Of a DNA stretch of 64,000 nt, positions 26,206-37,100 are shown one piece after another. The DNA lies in the NCBI GenBank assembly GCA_038496675.1, contig CM076652.1, forward strand, positions 6,663,521 through 6,727,520, written 5' to 3'. The notes under the pieces were generated by a model. The model was given only the letters and a program-made list of their open reading frames with translations. It was not told the DNA's origin and did not search any database. The translations under genes and the position numbers were made by a program. Source of the stretch: Rachycentron canadum (taxonomy: Eukaryota > Chordata > Actinopteri > Carangiformes > Rachycentridae). The stretch's first letter is position 1. The number at the start of each line of letters is the position of its first letter.

Positions 26206-29200
26206 ACATTTTTGTCAATTGCAGGATAATCTAGTGAAAATGTGTTAAAAATATGCTTGATATGGGCAATGCTGATTTAATTGACTGTTTAATGGTCCAT
26301 TAAAGTAATAGCCTTCGCAAAAATGTTATGAGGTGGCTCATGTGAGGACTTGAGGTTGCGCACAAAACAGCTGCTGTTTAACGTGAAAACTGAATGAAGG
26401 CCCAGTTTAGGGCCAGTTGGTGTGCAGCACAGTCTGCCTGTTTTATTGCAGACAAAATACGTGGCTTGCATTTGATTAAGGACCACATAAACACACAAAG
26501 TATATGTACTGCAGCTGGGACACAGATCATGTGTCACTGCTGAGCATTGTATTTGTAGCACAGACTTGTATTTGTAACAGTTCTTTCCCACCTGGAGTGT
26601 TTGGTTCTTCCCTTTGTTTCTATCCTTTGATTTGTAACTTGATAAGTTTTATTGAATAACAAACATGAACATTGAGCTTTTAATCCTCAGGGCTGCACAT
26701 CAGGCAGCTGGGAGAACAGGGCTGTGCATCAAAGGAGGTTCTCCTCCACAGTAAACGTGTACTTCATTAATCCTTTCCCCTTCAGCACGTACCCAACCTG
26801 GTGAGTGGCATCCATACCATCGGTCAGCGTGTCATTGTGACTGACGTCCAGGAGAGTCTGTTCTGGGTTCGTTACCGACGTAACGAGAACCAGCTCATCA
26901 TCTTTGCTGATGACACATATCCCCGTTGGGTTACAACTGCCTGTCTGCTCGACTATGATACCATGGCCTCTGCCGACAAGTTTGGGAACATCAGCATCGT
27001 AAGTGCGGGGACGGGATGGTTGCGTCTGTTTGTATTATATGTAGAATAATTTAGAAATAGCGCCGTTCATTGAGAGACAGAACACGTTGAGAAATAATAG
27101 CAGCTAAATAAGTCAGTTGTCTTTTTGCTAAATACATTGAAGAGCTTTATCCCTTGTGTGACTTTTTCACACGAGTGTTAAAAAGTATGAAGATCAGAAG
27201 AAACATCTCTTCATTTTATTTACCCAGGTGCGTCTCCCCCCCAACACCAGTGACGACGTGGATGAAGACCCCACAGGGAACAAAGCTTTGTGGGACAGAG
27301 GTCTCCTCAATGGAGCATCACAGAAGGTAAAACTCCCCAAACTCAATCAATCATTCTTGAACAGGCTTTTACTGTCACATTTATCACATTTTGTCACAAG
27401 CTTTTCTTTGCCTTTCATGTTTTTTGAGTGTATGTAAACTCATGGCAGGTACTGTACACACAGGGTGGAAGAAATGCTAATTAATGGATGGCTCAGTAGC
27501 CAATGACAGAGCCAGTAAAGCACCATAGCAGGTCAAGAGTGTCATTATGACACAGCTGAATTTGAATGTGTGCATTTTCAGCCTTTCAGCATCTGTGTGA
27601 AAGAGAGAATGACAGGCACAGTGAGTTCAATCATTCACACCACTTTTTGCGCACTTTGTATATGTTGTAGATTTAATTTGAAATTGATAGTTACCAAGTT
27701 TATTCAAATTATTGCCAATTATAACATCACAAGAACTCAGCTTTCAGACCAATGAATGTGTAGAGAGCGCGAGTGAGTTCTAACTTCAGGCCGTTTAACT
27801 GTGTTGAGGCCAGGTGGGGTACATTAAACAGCACTACTTCTGAAACAAGTAAAATGTCAGTCCTGTGGAGGACTGGCCTGATACACTGATCTGCCTCCTC
27901 CACCACTTAGACCTCCAACCACCAAAACACACAGACACAGACGCGTGTCACACAAACAGCACAACACCGTGAACCACAAGTTTAACCTACTCATAAATGC
28001 TACATAACTCGCACACACAGCATCACTCGTCCCATATTTAAATTCTGGTCAAAAACTGTTTAGGTAGCAGATGGACTGGGAAAGTCCCTCCAATTTAGAC
28101 ATTATGACTTGGTCCCAGTTGTCTGTGACACAGTGTTTGTCCGCTATTTCTGCTGTAGCGCACACTGATAGACAATTTTGTTTGAATGTGGAAATGTACT
28201 GTGTCTGTTTATAGATGTGGTGTGGATGCCCGCTTTTCTCCTCCAGATTTTTGTGTGTGTGTGTGTGCATGTTCACATCTGGCTGGTTTAACTTAATTAC
28301 CCATACATGCCCTGGCTAAATGCTGTCTTACATTAAATTAGATGCATTCCACTTTTATTTGATTAATGTATCTCAAAAGATCAAGGTCAGGGAGGTACAG
28401 CCGTTTGTTGGGCAAAATGAAAGGGCCGACTGTCCTGATGCCAAATGTCATACATTGCGTGAGGATGATTTCTGTCGTGTTGTTTCTAATCGTCTCTCTT
28501 GATTTTAGTCAATGTAGGCTTTTTCAATGGCATAAATTTGCATTTAAATTTAATTATAATTAGTGCATTAAGAGAAGAGAACTTTTTTCATAAAAACAAA
28601 ACTAAGTTTAAGATAAAATATACATTTTCTCCTAGAAGTTTAATGTAGGTTTTCAGAAAACGGTAGTGAATTAATTGGCTTGTATTTACATTCACCCCAC
28701 TTCATATTCACGCTTCACAGTATTGCAGTCTTCTAGTTGAGTTCCTGAACTTCTCCCCTGCAGACATAACCTCAGGTTATTATGGCCAAATATCTGTTTT
28801 GGTGCTCTTCAGTCACGCGCCTTCCAGACATAACTGATTAAGCAGGACCTGGGGACACCTTCCCTTCCCCAAGGCACATCAATCTGTATATATCCTTTCC
28901 TCAATAATTAAGAAACAAATAATATTTGAATCTTGTGTAAAACCATTTAGCCTTTGTTGTCTTGATGTGATATTTTCATCGTGTTGGAATCCCCCACAAC
29001 AGCCTGTGAACAAAATATGCCTCATGTGTGACAACACGATGACAAGCGACTGCAGTTTGTGACCAGATGAGACGACATATCATCTTCATTCGGGGGAAAA
29101 AACATTAGGGCAGTTTCAGTCATGAACCACACCAGTGCAGATGTTTTACTCTGGCCATTAAATCGGGAAATGGTTTGTCCTGCTCTTCATTTTTCTAAAA

Positions 29201-31626
29201 CTAATAAATCATAGATCCCCACACAGCAGTACAAGCCAGCTGATTGGTAATAAAACACAGGCAATAAAAAGAATCGAAGATGAAGAAAGAGTTTTGCTGC
29301 AGAGCAAAAAGGCTTTTGATTTTTTTTTGCTTTTCTCAGTGGAGGAGCAAACAATGTTTTGTCCCCATGCATCATCTGGCTCATTTGTCAGTTAGGAAAA
29401 CAGATCACAGCTGTGACGTAAAGAACTTAAACCGCCAACTCCACATAATTATTCTGTAGTGAAGGCAAACATTAACGCAATACAGCCTCACTAAGCCCCT
29501 AAGGTGGTCTGTCTTGCGTCAATCAGGTGGTTCACACAGTAGGTCTGAAGAAATCGCATCCTTATTCATCAAAATTGTTGATGTTATTTTTGCATTTAAA
29601 TACAAGAACTGCAAGTTTGACCCTGATGCCTTGGACGTTAGGAGTGTGGTGAGGTTTGCCTGAGAGAAGAATGTTGACCATGGTTTCTATATACAGTGTA
29701 CGAAAAGTGAATGACCACAGTAATTAAAAACATAGAAAGCTTTGTGTTCTGGTAGTGTTTTGGGGTTGTTAGTAATTCTTGAGAAGGGCTCATTTATCCC
29801 GTCAGGAGATGAGATTGCTGGTCTCATTCTGTCCTGTTGTTTCCCATCAGGGGGAAGCTGTGCTCTTTGCATCCCTGGCTCAATTGTGTCTGGGTCACAG
29901 AATTTATTTTAATTTACCCTGACTTGTGCTTTTTTTTTTTCAGTGTCATGTTATGTCCTATATACAGTTTACTCAGACTAATAGTGAGGGTTAAATGCTG
30001 CCCAATGCTGCCTTTGTATCCAAGGTACGTCCTGATTATTACATCCAATTACTGGCAAAGCAGCTTTTTTGATGGTTATTGGATTAGATCTGACCATTTA
30101 GAACTATTTCCTCTAAGCAGAGGATGACAGTGTGTGACTTATTTCTGACCTTGTCTCAGAGTCCACTGTTCATGTACTTTATATACATGCATCTGTTAGT
30201 AGGGATGATCTTGGGACTAAAATTGGCTTCAAGCAACAAATTTGATGTTTTGTAATTGTATCTTCTGATTTCTCATTTCTTAGCAAGGCTCCTTGTAAAT
30301 TTTGCATTTAAAGAGATGGAAGATAGAAGCTCTCTGTATTTATATACAGTATGAATGCCATGAAATATGAGTCAAATAATCACACATCAACACATTTCAC
30401 CATTCAAATGATTTTTCCATTCTCCTTGTCACATATGTAGATTGTGAAATCCGGCCAGATAACTCCTGTCATGGTATATTTGACCTAATTTTTGACGTGC
30501 TGAAGTTTTTTTTTTTTTTTTTTTTTAAATATCTGTGTAGAAAAAAAAATCCCTTAACATCCCCTGTAATAGGAAATACGTGTATCCATCTCGTGTAAGA
30601 TCTGAAGAGCTACACACGCAACAGTGTGACCTCACGCATATGTGAACATCTCAGCACCGTCATGTTTTAGTTTCTGTTCAGATCCAGTCGTGCTCTAGTC
30701 CTTCTGGTTTTATCTCACTCACAATGGGTTCTTCACGTGAAATTTGCATGAATTTCACGTGTCAATTTTTTTGTAATATAAAAATACAGCTGAAAATCAT
30801 GTTCAGAGTCACATCGGGTAGTGATCTGTCTTGCTTAACAACAAAAACACATGACCTGTTTTTTTCTCCCTCCACTGTCTCTTTTCAGGCTGAGGTCATA
30901 GTAAACTACCATGTAGGAGAGACAGTGTTATCTCTTCAGAAAACCACTCTGATTCCTGGAGGTTCAGAATCTTTGGTTTACACCACACTGTCAGGAGGCA
31001 TCGGCATACTGGTCCCATTCACCTCACATGAGGTAAAACACACAAGTGTGCTTAGTGCTCTAATTAAATTATTACACATCCACACATTAGGTTGTAAGAC
31101 ACTAAAGAACTGCTGTGGACCTTAAAAGACCCTGTCTGGATTTTATATAGACATAACTTTTTGTTCTTTCTGTCTACATTTTTACAAACAATTTTCTTTC
31201 TCTTCCTTTTTATATTATCTCTGTCTTATTTCTATTTGCCCAGGATCATGACTTTTTCCAGCATTTAGAGATGCATATGCGCTCTGAATTTCCTCCACTA
31301 TGCGGTAGAGACCATCTCAGTTTTAGATCCTACTACTTCCCAGTTAAGGTTGGTATCCATTGACAATGTTTTTTTTTTTCCCCATGTGATCTGATCTCAA
31401 CATCATCTCTGTAAACTCTCAATATATGCAATAGAGCACAATAGACCATAAGAGGCATTTTTGCTTTCTCTGTTCTTTTCTTCAGAATGTGATTGATGGA
31501 GATCTGTGCGAGCAGTTTAACAGTATGGACCCCCACAAGCAGAAGAGTGTGGCAGAAGAGCTGGACAGAACGCCACCAGAGGTCTCTAAGAAACTAGAGG
31601 ACATTCGCACTCGCTACGCCTTCTAA
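5067..31626 (+). CDS. sf3b3: Splicing factor 3b subunit 3 (SF3B3/SAP130), spliced, complete
   Basis: Encodes the SF3b scaffold subunit of the U2 snRNP, which supports branch-site recognition in the nucleus; the same protein also occurs in STAGA-type histone acetyltransferase complexes (family knowledge). The ATG at 5067 follows GGAGCC and opens MFLYNLTLQRATGITHAIHG; the last exon ends KLEDIRTRYAF and TAA at 31624-31626. Joined exons give exactly 1217 codons, the family length. The family has three beta-propellers and a C-terminal CPSF_A region (roughly residues 850-1180), homologous to yeast Rse1 and to DDB1/CPSF160. Visible marks include an acidic GDDDDEPE run at residues 365-372, DDTYPRWVTTA in exon 23 and GRDHLSFRSYYFPVKNVIDG near the end. 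All introns are GT-AG and no frameshift or internal stop was found. Introns 5, 6, 11 and 12 carry snoRNAs. Introns 21, 22 and 24 exceed 3 kb. Confidence 0.98.
7672..7753 (+). ncRNA. SNORD111: Box C/D snoRNA SNORD111-like, copy 1 (sf3b3 intron 5)
   Basis: C box GTGATGA at 7683-7689, D' box CTGA at 7708-7711 and D box CTGA at 7741-7744. The flanks CTGCTG and CAGCAC can form a short terminal stem. The element just 5' of D' reads CATGTCTCTTCT. It is complementary to GAAGAGACATG, which I recall from 28S rRNA. SNORD111 is known from SF3B3 introns in mammals and is assigned to 28S G3923; counting five bases upstream of D' lands on a C opposite a G in that match. It lies about 147 nt before the 3' splice site at 7900. 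Confidence 0.88.
8211..8497 (+). repeat. Intragenic duplication, unit A (intron 6, includes snoRNA copy 2)
   Basis: Runs from ATCTATT at 8211 to the exon 7 acceptor and matches 10454-10740 almost end to end with small gaps. Shared strings include CATACAGGATT, the whole snoRNA, TTAAAGAGCAACAT and GGAAAACTGTCCAAAAA. The unit ends at the functional acceptor TGTTTAG. Confidence 0.85.
8304..8383 (+). ncRNA. SNORD111: Box C/D snoRNA SNORD111-like, copy 2 (sf3b3 intron 6)
   Basis: Terminal stem GTGTTG/CAACAC is perfect at 8304-8309 and 8378-8383. C box ATGATGA at 8315-8321, D' box CTGA at 8340-8343 preceded by the same CATGTCTCTTCT guide, D box CTGA at 8371-8374. It ends 114 nt before the exon 7 acceptor. 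All family landmarks are intact. It lies inside the block that is duplicated in intron 12. Confidence 0.9.
9833..9912 (+). ncRNA. SNORD111: Box C/D snoRNA SNORD111-like, copy 3 (sf3b3 intron 11)
   Basis: C box GTGATGA at 9844-9850, D' box CTGA at 9870-9873 preceded by CATGTCTCTTCT, D box CTGA at 9900-9903. The terminal stem GCTG (9835-9838)/CAGC (9907-9910) is shorter than in copy 2. The central part between D' and D differs most from the other copies, while the guide is unchanged. That is the pattern expected if only the D' guide is under selection. Confidence 0.87.
10454..10740 (+). repeat. Intragenic duplication, unit B (intron 12, includes snoRNA copy 4)
   Basis: Copy of 8211-8497 in the same orientation. 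The position matching the exon 7 acceptor reads GGTTTGTTCC instead of TGTTTAGTCC, so the AG is lost and no cryptic splice acceptor remains there. Similarity stops at the exon boundary, so only the intron end was carried. Confidence 0.85.
10544..10621 (+). ncRNA. SNORD111: Box C/D snoRNA SNORD111-like, copy 4 (sf3b3 intron 12), possibly decayed
   Basis: Stem GTGTTG/CAACAC intact at 10544-10549 and 10616-10621, C box ATGATGA at 10555-10561, D' box CTGA at 10580-10583 with the same CATGTCTCTTCT guide. The D box reads TTGA (10609-10612) rather than CTGA. The copy lies about 940 nt from the exon 13 acceptor, much farther than the distance usually favoured for intronic C/D snoRNAs. It may be inefficiently processed or a pseudogene. 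It was evidently made by duplication of the intron-6 copy with its flanks. Confidence 0.75.
10880..10941. repeat. (GT)n microsatellite, about 31 units
   Basis: Uninterrupted GT run in sf3b3 intron 12, just downstream of duplication unit B. Likely length-polymorphic. The open frames running through it on both strands are artefacts of the repeat. Confidence 0.97.
12190..12430 (+). mobile_element. LINE reverse transcriptase remnant, L2/Maui-like (intron 13)
   Basis: Conceptual translation from 12217 gives KMLSGLAPSSVTDCLH, the C-terminal signature (the A-L-N-G-L-A-P-S type) seen after the RT domain in L2/Maui-clade fish LINEs. The following bases keep the expected downstream landmarks only in broken frames: a Ser-Asp-Asn/Leu-Leu-Val-like and an Arg-Thr-Lys-like stretch, then AAPRLW-like sequence near 12370. 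Truncated at both ends and non-functional. Family assignment is from memory of the motif. Confidence 0.6.
19211..23530 (+). other. sf3b3 intron 21 (4.3 kb): contents
   Basis: The largest sf3b3 intron, with consensus GTGGGT donor and GGCAG acceptor. It holds scattered T-runs, a short (CA)n at 22549-22566 and a GC-richer patch around 19860-19925. No gene, snoRNA box pair or recognisable transposon protein was found. Confidence 0.6.
23657..26785 (+). other. sf3b3 intron 22 (3.1 kb): contents
   Basis: Contains a (GT)n repeat at 26175-26204. The minus-strand open frames at 24342-24593, 25486-25986 and 26289-26591 have no recognisable domain and no supporting context, so I treat the intron as non-coding. 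Confidence 0.6.
27327..30888 (+). other. sf3b3 intron 24 (3.6 kb): contents
   Basis: AT-rich with a T-run near 30508-30526 and a short GT run near 28252-28266. No gene or transposon protein recognised. Confidence 0.6.
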
Positions 31627-31921
31627 TCGTACACACGGCCTCACCTTCAGCCCAAAGGGATGGACGAATACACCTTTTATAAGACTATTACACCCACTGC
31701 TGTGCCACAGTATGCCCTCTGAAGGACACAGATTAATGGAGACTTATGGATTTCTTCATGACTCGCGCACATCTTATTGTTATAAGAAAACATTCAACGT
31801 TTCACATGCTTTTAATTCCCATTTATCACTCAATTACAATGCAAATCAAACATGTTCTCCTTGCCAACAAAAACTAACATTCAAAACTAAAAGTGTGTAA
31901 TTAGTCACCCACACAGTGTGA

Positions 31922-31943
31922 ACTGTTCACGACTGTGAACAGT
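31922..31943 (+). other. Small perfect hairpin in the sf3b3 3' UTR
   Basis: ACTGTTCAC and GTGAACAGT form a 9-bp perfect stem around a GACT loop. An earlier AATAAA lies at 32094-32099, so a short 3' UTR isoform is possible. Confidence 0.5.
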
Positions 31944-32874
31944 CATGCAGTCGTTACCCTTATACATACTGACTCAGTTACTGAGAACTTTGTTTTTCTA
32001 CACCTCCCCTGTGCCGGTTGGTATAGATACCATTACAGGGAAAAATGACAGGAAGTCATTTTCAATCTCTTAACATTGTGAGGTTACTGTCATAATAAAA
32101 TCACACGTACAGCCGTGTGAATAACCTTCACACACACACAGATGTGTGAATAGAATTCACGCAGTTGAAACAGCAGCTTTTCGTCGTATGCAAATTTTGA
32201 GCACGTACATTCTGAGTCCAAATCATCTGTCATCTGTGCGCAAGTGAATACATTTTATTTCAAGGTGTTTTAAGTCATGACAAGTATAAAAGTCTAGTTT
32301 TTCTCTGATCGTCACGGTGTGCAGAGATTGAATTCCACGCTGCTGCGACAGAAGACCCATGAAAGCTGAGAATATTTTTAGTGTCTGTAACAGGTTATTT
32401 AGCGAGAAGGTGATTATCATTGTACGTTTCCCCCATCTTTGATTTCGGGAGAATATGTTTTTGTATGGTGTGATGATTGTAATGTGTACTGATTGAATTG
32501 ATCTGCTATGATGCATCTACCACAGTCTCAGACGGTATTATTAAATCTCTTTTAGCCCTACCTGTGTCTAGTTGATAACATTGGCCCCAGGCTCATTAAA
32601 GCATATTGCTCACTTGCAGCTGGGAACCAAACAGGAGCCGACTTAAACCAGGTCCAAACCTCAGGCCACGGAAGAAGTGTTGCCATTCTGTGGCATTAGA
32701 CGACGGGTGAACTCAGACTAAATAAGTGGGTGGAAGAATACTGAAGGTTTGCACTGGGTGTTGTTCTTCTCAGTCCTGTAAATTCCCAACCTCAGCCACA
32801 GACACAGACATAGCATTCCACAGTAGTCACTGAATTTAGGGGTTTGTGGGACAGGGGCAGTGGTCTGTTTTGTA

Positions 32875-32880
32875 AATAAA
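32875..32880 (+). terminator. sf3b3: sf3b3 poly(A) signal
   Basis: AATAAA followed within 10-30 nt by a T/GT-rich region (GATGTTTTTTTGTACTTTAT, then TTGAGTTTGTGT). This is the usual layout of a cleavage and polyadenylation site. Cleavage near 32895-32905 is inferred. Confidence 0.7.
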
Positions 32881-32909
32881 GATGTTTTTTTGTACTTTAT
32901 TATCCCTTG

Positions 32910-33600
32910 AGTTTGTGTATCATTTCATGCCATTGTGTTTGTGGAGGACCATCACTCAGCTAAAGGTTTCATGACTACGTTTGTGTCAGTTGATACAGAA
33001 CATATATGAGGTCCGATATTAGTTTTGTGATTTTTGTTTTTTACGTTTCATGGCTCAAAATTTAGAAATTTTAATTTATTTTTTATTAAGGGTGAAGAGG
33101 TGATGCAGATAAGGGCCGGTTGTTTCCTAACAACAAAAAAAGGGTACATTTTGGTACGTTTCAGTATTTATTTTTCACCTTAAACATTAAGACATATTAA
33201 ATGTTAGTTGTGTCATCTTTCTTAAACCTGAGTACAGAAAGTGGGTTTTACCTACTACAACAAGGGGAACTATTATTGAGGTAGAGCAACGTAGAATACT
33301 GTTTATCCTTTTCATACAGAAGAAACTTTTTTCCTTGGTGTTTTTAATTAGCGAAATAGTTTAACATTTTGTCACAAGACAAGTAACAAATCTGTATAAT
33401 AAATGTAAGGTTAGGGCCAGTGTTACATTAGATAACCATGAGTGGAAATGAAGGGAAACCGTTGGCCCTGCAGAAAACCCAATCAAGCCTTTTTTTAAAA
33501 AAATAATTTTGTTTTTTAATATGTGAAATATGAAAAGTTGGGGGGGTTAATCTGTTTATAAGTCACCTTTTAAATTATATTAAGGCTTACAGTTTGGGGC
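32910..33600. other. Intergenic stretch downstream of sf3b3
   Basis: AT-rich with A and T runs. No open frame, repeat family or RNA gene recognised. Confidence 0.6.
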
Positions 33601-33609
33601 CTAATTGTG

Positions 33610-34150
33610 GGCGTGGTCGCTTTGAGTGACAGGTGGTTGGTCACAGCCCGTTGCTGGGGTCACGTCACCAAATTGGAGTCATTGAACGTGACCTTTAGTC
33701 TGTGTCCATGGTGCCGGTTTTGGACGATTTTTTTCATGCAAATATTGGATTAATAACATGTCTTACTTGGCTGAGGAAGCCTATGCACCTGTTTTAGAGG
33801 TAAGTGGAAGTCAAGTATTATTTTATTTATATGTTGGCACTAATTAGCAGGTATGGCGTCTGGGCTAACCCTACCTGGCTTGATAGCTTAGCCGTTAACT
33901 AGCTAATTAGCTAGCAAGTGAACTAGCCTTGGATTAGTCTTTCAGCAGGACGTCCAACTGTGGTGATAATGCTCGCCACGGTTATTTAACCGGCTTGCGC
34001 CGAGCTCTCGGCTTCAAACACACTCCACCTCATTACCAATTTTCAGATTAGCCAAAGGGTTTGGCGTAATCAGGCTCGGCCAAGATGGCGACCGCGGCAC
34101 AGTCAGACGTTTTAAAACCGCTCTTCAACAGTCCAGAGGGTGACGTCACT
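33610..34150 (+). promoter_or_regulatory. CpG-bearing promoter region of the next gene
   Basis: GC-richer block between AT-rich flanks. It contains GGGCGTGG near 33609, a YY1-like AAGATGGCG at 34082-34090 and a full palindromic CRE TGACGTCA at 34141-34148. A first coding exon with a GTAAGT donor lies inside it (33758-33799). A second ATG in the YY1-like element opens MATAAQSDVLKPLFNSPEG, but its possible donor leaves a phase that does not fit the next exon found. Confidence 0.5.
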
Positions 34151-37100
34151 GAACTAAATCCATCTTTACAGTTTATGATCCACACATCCCAGTGTCTCTG
34201 CCTTTATCTCACATCTGTTTATTCATTACTAAGCTGTAATTACTTTTATTTTAGATTTAAACTTCGCTCACATTTGATTCATGTATTTTTATTTGTTGCT
34301 ATTAAATAAAAATTAAGCTATTTGTTAGTCTTGCTATTGCCACATAGCCAATGTTGGCATTAACAGCTGTTTACTTTGTGGTTTAAAAGAAACGTGAGTC
34401 CAGCATCAGACTTGATTCCTTTATTTTCTAAGAGCTGTCTTCGGTAATGGTAAGCAACTCATGTTTTGCTTCACTTTCTATCATTTTTCTTCTATTGAAG
34501 CCGGGCCAACTGCTGCAGCAGTCAGCCCTTCTCACCACTTTCTAATACCAAGTTTCTGTAGCATCCAGTCTGCCCTGAAAAAGCAATATTTCTTAGAGGA
34601 TGTTGTGGCCAAATCCGAACGCCCCTCCTCACAGACTTAATTGTCATCAGCTGATATACATTTAGTGTGAGCGAGTGCTCAAAATGGTATAAAGAGGAAT
34701 GGGACAGCAGTTTGTGACATAACGGCTTGTCACCTTGACGAAACCAAAACATGTTTGAGACTTTTGATTCTACGTTTTTATACCCTCAACTCTCTCCCCG
34801 TTTATAAATAAAATAGTAATGTTGGATCAGATTTGATGTAAGCAGATTTGGAATTGAAAAATTGTGTCATTACAGGACAAAGAACAACATACAGTTGTGA
34901 TTACCAATGAACTATGTGTTTATATTCAAATGCAACTTCTTTTTTTCTTGTAAAGTTAACTTTGTTCTTGCAGAGTGATGCAAAGTCTGCTGAAATGTGG
35001 ACTTATGGGATAGGTGTATAAATGGCTAAAAATGTTAGTGGAAGAGCCCTCTGCAAGTCAGTAAGGAGTGTCATTAAGGTTGGGCCATTATAACCTCCTG
35101 TGTTGTAAATGCAATGATGGTTCAAGCTCATGTTGAGAGTGTGTTAAGTGTGTTAACAGCTTGCAATGCTTGTCATGTGGCAATATCAAAACTGACAAAT
35201 AGCTCCTCTTCGCATTCACCTATTTTTATATGTAGGCCTCTGAAATTAGTTCTCTATTGATGCAGTACTGTTTAACTGCTGAACGACAAGATAATAACGA
35301 TAATGGTTTGTCACACAGAATAACAAACACTCAGCTGCAACAAAGTCCTCCCATCTGGTCAAGTGTTTCTGCACATGTGATAGGGATTTGCCTCTGTGGG
35401 AGAAAAGCAAAGAACTTGGTCAGACTAAACTTTCCCACTTAGAACAATGGTATTGTAGAGTTTCATGGAAGTATAACCACAAAGGCAGGTTTTTAAAATA
35501 AATTTTTTAAAAAAATGTAAAGGACAACAAAACCATGCTCGGCAGTGAATTTTATGTTGAAAACATCTGATCCTGACTTGAAGGGAAAAGTGCATAGGGC
35601 GCAGTAAAGAAACTTGTATCTATTAAAATGCCCATACTAATGAAAATCACTGGTTTTCACATGCTCCATTACCAGCTAAATTCTAAATGACTTTATTCTG
35701 CAGGGTATGACAGCCTTTAAAATGGTGGCACTGTACTGTCATGACATGGGTTTTTGAGGATAATAAATTCTATTTTTGCAATTTTCACTTCAATCAGTGT
35801 TAAGGGCTGTGCATTTCAGCAAGCGCCAACGTTTCCTTGGGACCAATTGACAACTGCTATGTGGAACTTTTTCTCATTGTGGCCCCTATGACATGATGGT
35901 GAACTTGTGTGGTATCTTAGATTTTTTTTTTTTTTACAAATTCATTTAGTTTAGGGCTGTGAACTTAAATGAAATATAATCATCAATATAATAATCATCA
36001 ATGAATACAATCTCAATATGACCAAATGCAATATCCAAATTGCAGGATCTGCAATTTTTTGATAAAGGTAAAAAATGTATGTTATTAGCACCATTAGTGT
36101 TGTAGCACTACAGAGATGCCCCGGCCTACAAATCATATTTTCCAAATTTAAGACAAAATGTTTGTATGGTAAGAGCCCCAGCAAAAATCACATCCTCATC
36201 ATTTTACATTTTCTTGAATTGAAAATAGTTGCAAAAACAATCGTCCCAACTAAAGTCACAATCACAATAGGATTTCTTTGCATTCGCTAATGCTAATAGA
36301 TTTTTTCCCCAACATTGATCTTAAAATTATATTGTAAATTCATAAAAAAATTCTGGTGTGATTATTATCTTTATGATAGCTAAAGTTAGCTACTGATAGC
36401 AAACTTAACACAATTAAAAGAAAATAGAAAATATGAAAATTAGAAATTGGAGTTGAGAGTTGACACTACTTCCATGTTGACTGTGCCATCAATGAAAAAG
36501 TAATACTAAAAGGTGGCAACATAAATTCAAAATAGTCCTCTGAGTTTGACTTCTATGTTCTAATCCCATCTGACAGTCTGGCAACAAAGAATCAAAGTGT
36601 GAAAGTACAACTATTGTGTTAACAAATAAATGCTCTGTCAGGTTTTTATACATCCCAGTGTGAGAATGGTATTGAACTGCCTTTGCTCTACTCTGATGAT
36701 TACTATGAAGAGCAGTTTCCACAGTGTGCCAGTGTATAAAGGTAATGTAATACTTATGGTTAGGCAACAGTCAAAAGAGAAGTTAAGGATGTTGCGACAC
36801 CTTTAGAATCACTGGTTGGCTCCACTGTCACTGGTATGAATTTCACATGGGGCAGTAAAATGCAAAATAACAAAAAAAGTTTGTTTGGTGTGAAAGTATT
36901 TGAGCACTAGTCTAGGCTGTGGCTCAGTATGTTGAGGGGTTATGACTGAGAGATAATAGTGTCTATTTTATCACTGCATTCCACTGCCACCTCTACATAA
37001 CTCTTTTTAAAGATGCTTAAAGCATTTTAGGTTCACTGTGGCCTTTAAGTTGAGAGAGTCACTGTTTTTTTTAACTTCCTGTGTTTTTCCGTGGTGGCTG

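Larger units (their letters stand above)
5003..32900 (+). other. sf3b3: sf3b3 exon map and 3' UTR
   Basis: Coding exons read from splice sites and frame: 5067-5136 (exon 2 starts 5003), 5547-5702, 6009-6179, 7426-7598, 7901-8042, 8498-8610, 8810-8947, 9114-9217, 9371-9536, 9680-9775, 10124-10196, 11563-11714, 12671-12826, 13333-13488, 14514-14657, 15473-15595, 16346-16500, 16818-16992, 18111-18316, 19054-19210, 23531-23656, 26786-26998, 27228-27326, 30889-31032, 31244-31348, 31486-31626. The lengths sum to 3654 nt. The 3' UTR runs from 31627 to about 32900, with AATAAA at 32875-32880 followed by T/GT-rich sequence. Confidence 0.95.

Noticed and set aside
34085..34309. ATG in the YY1-like element opening a 74-codon frame
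   Set aside because: The frame runs through the CRE into AT-rich sequence, and its possible donor phase does not fit the next exon found; more likely leader or promoter sequence.
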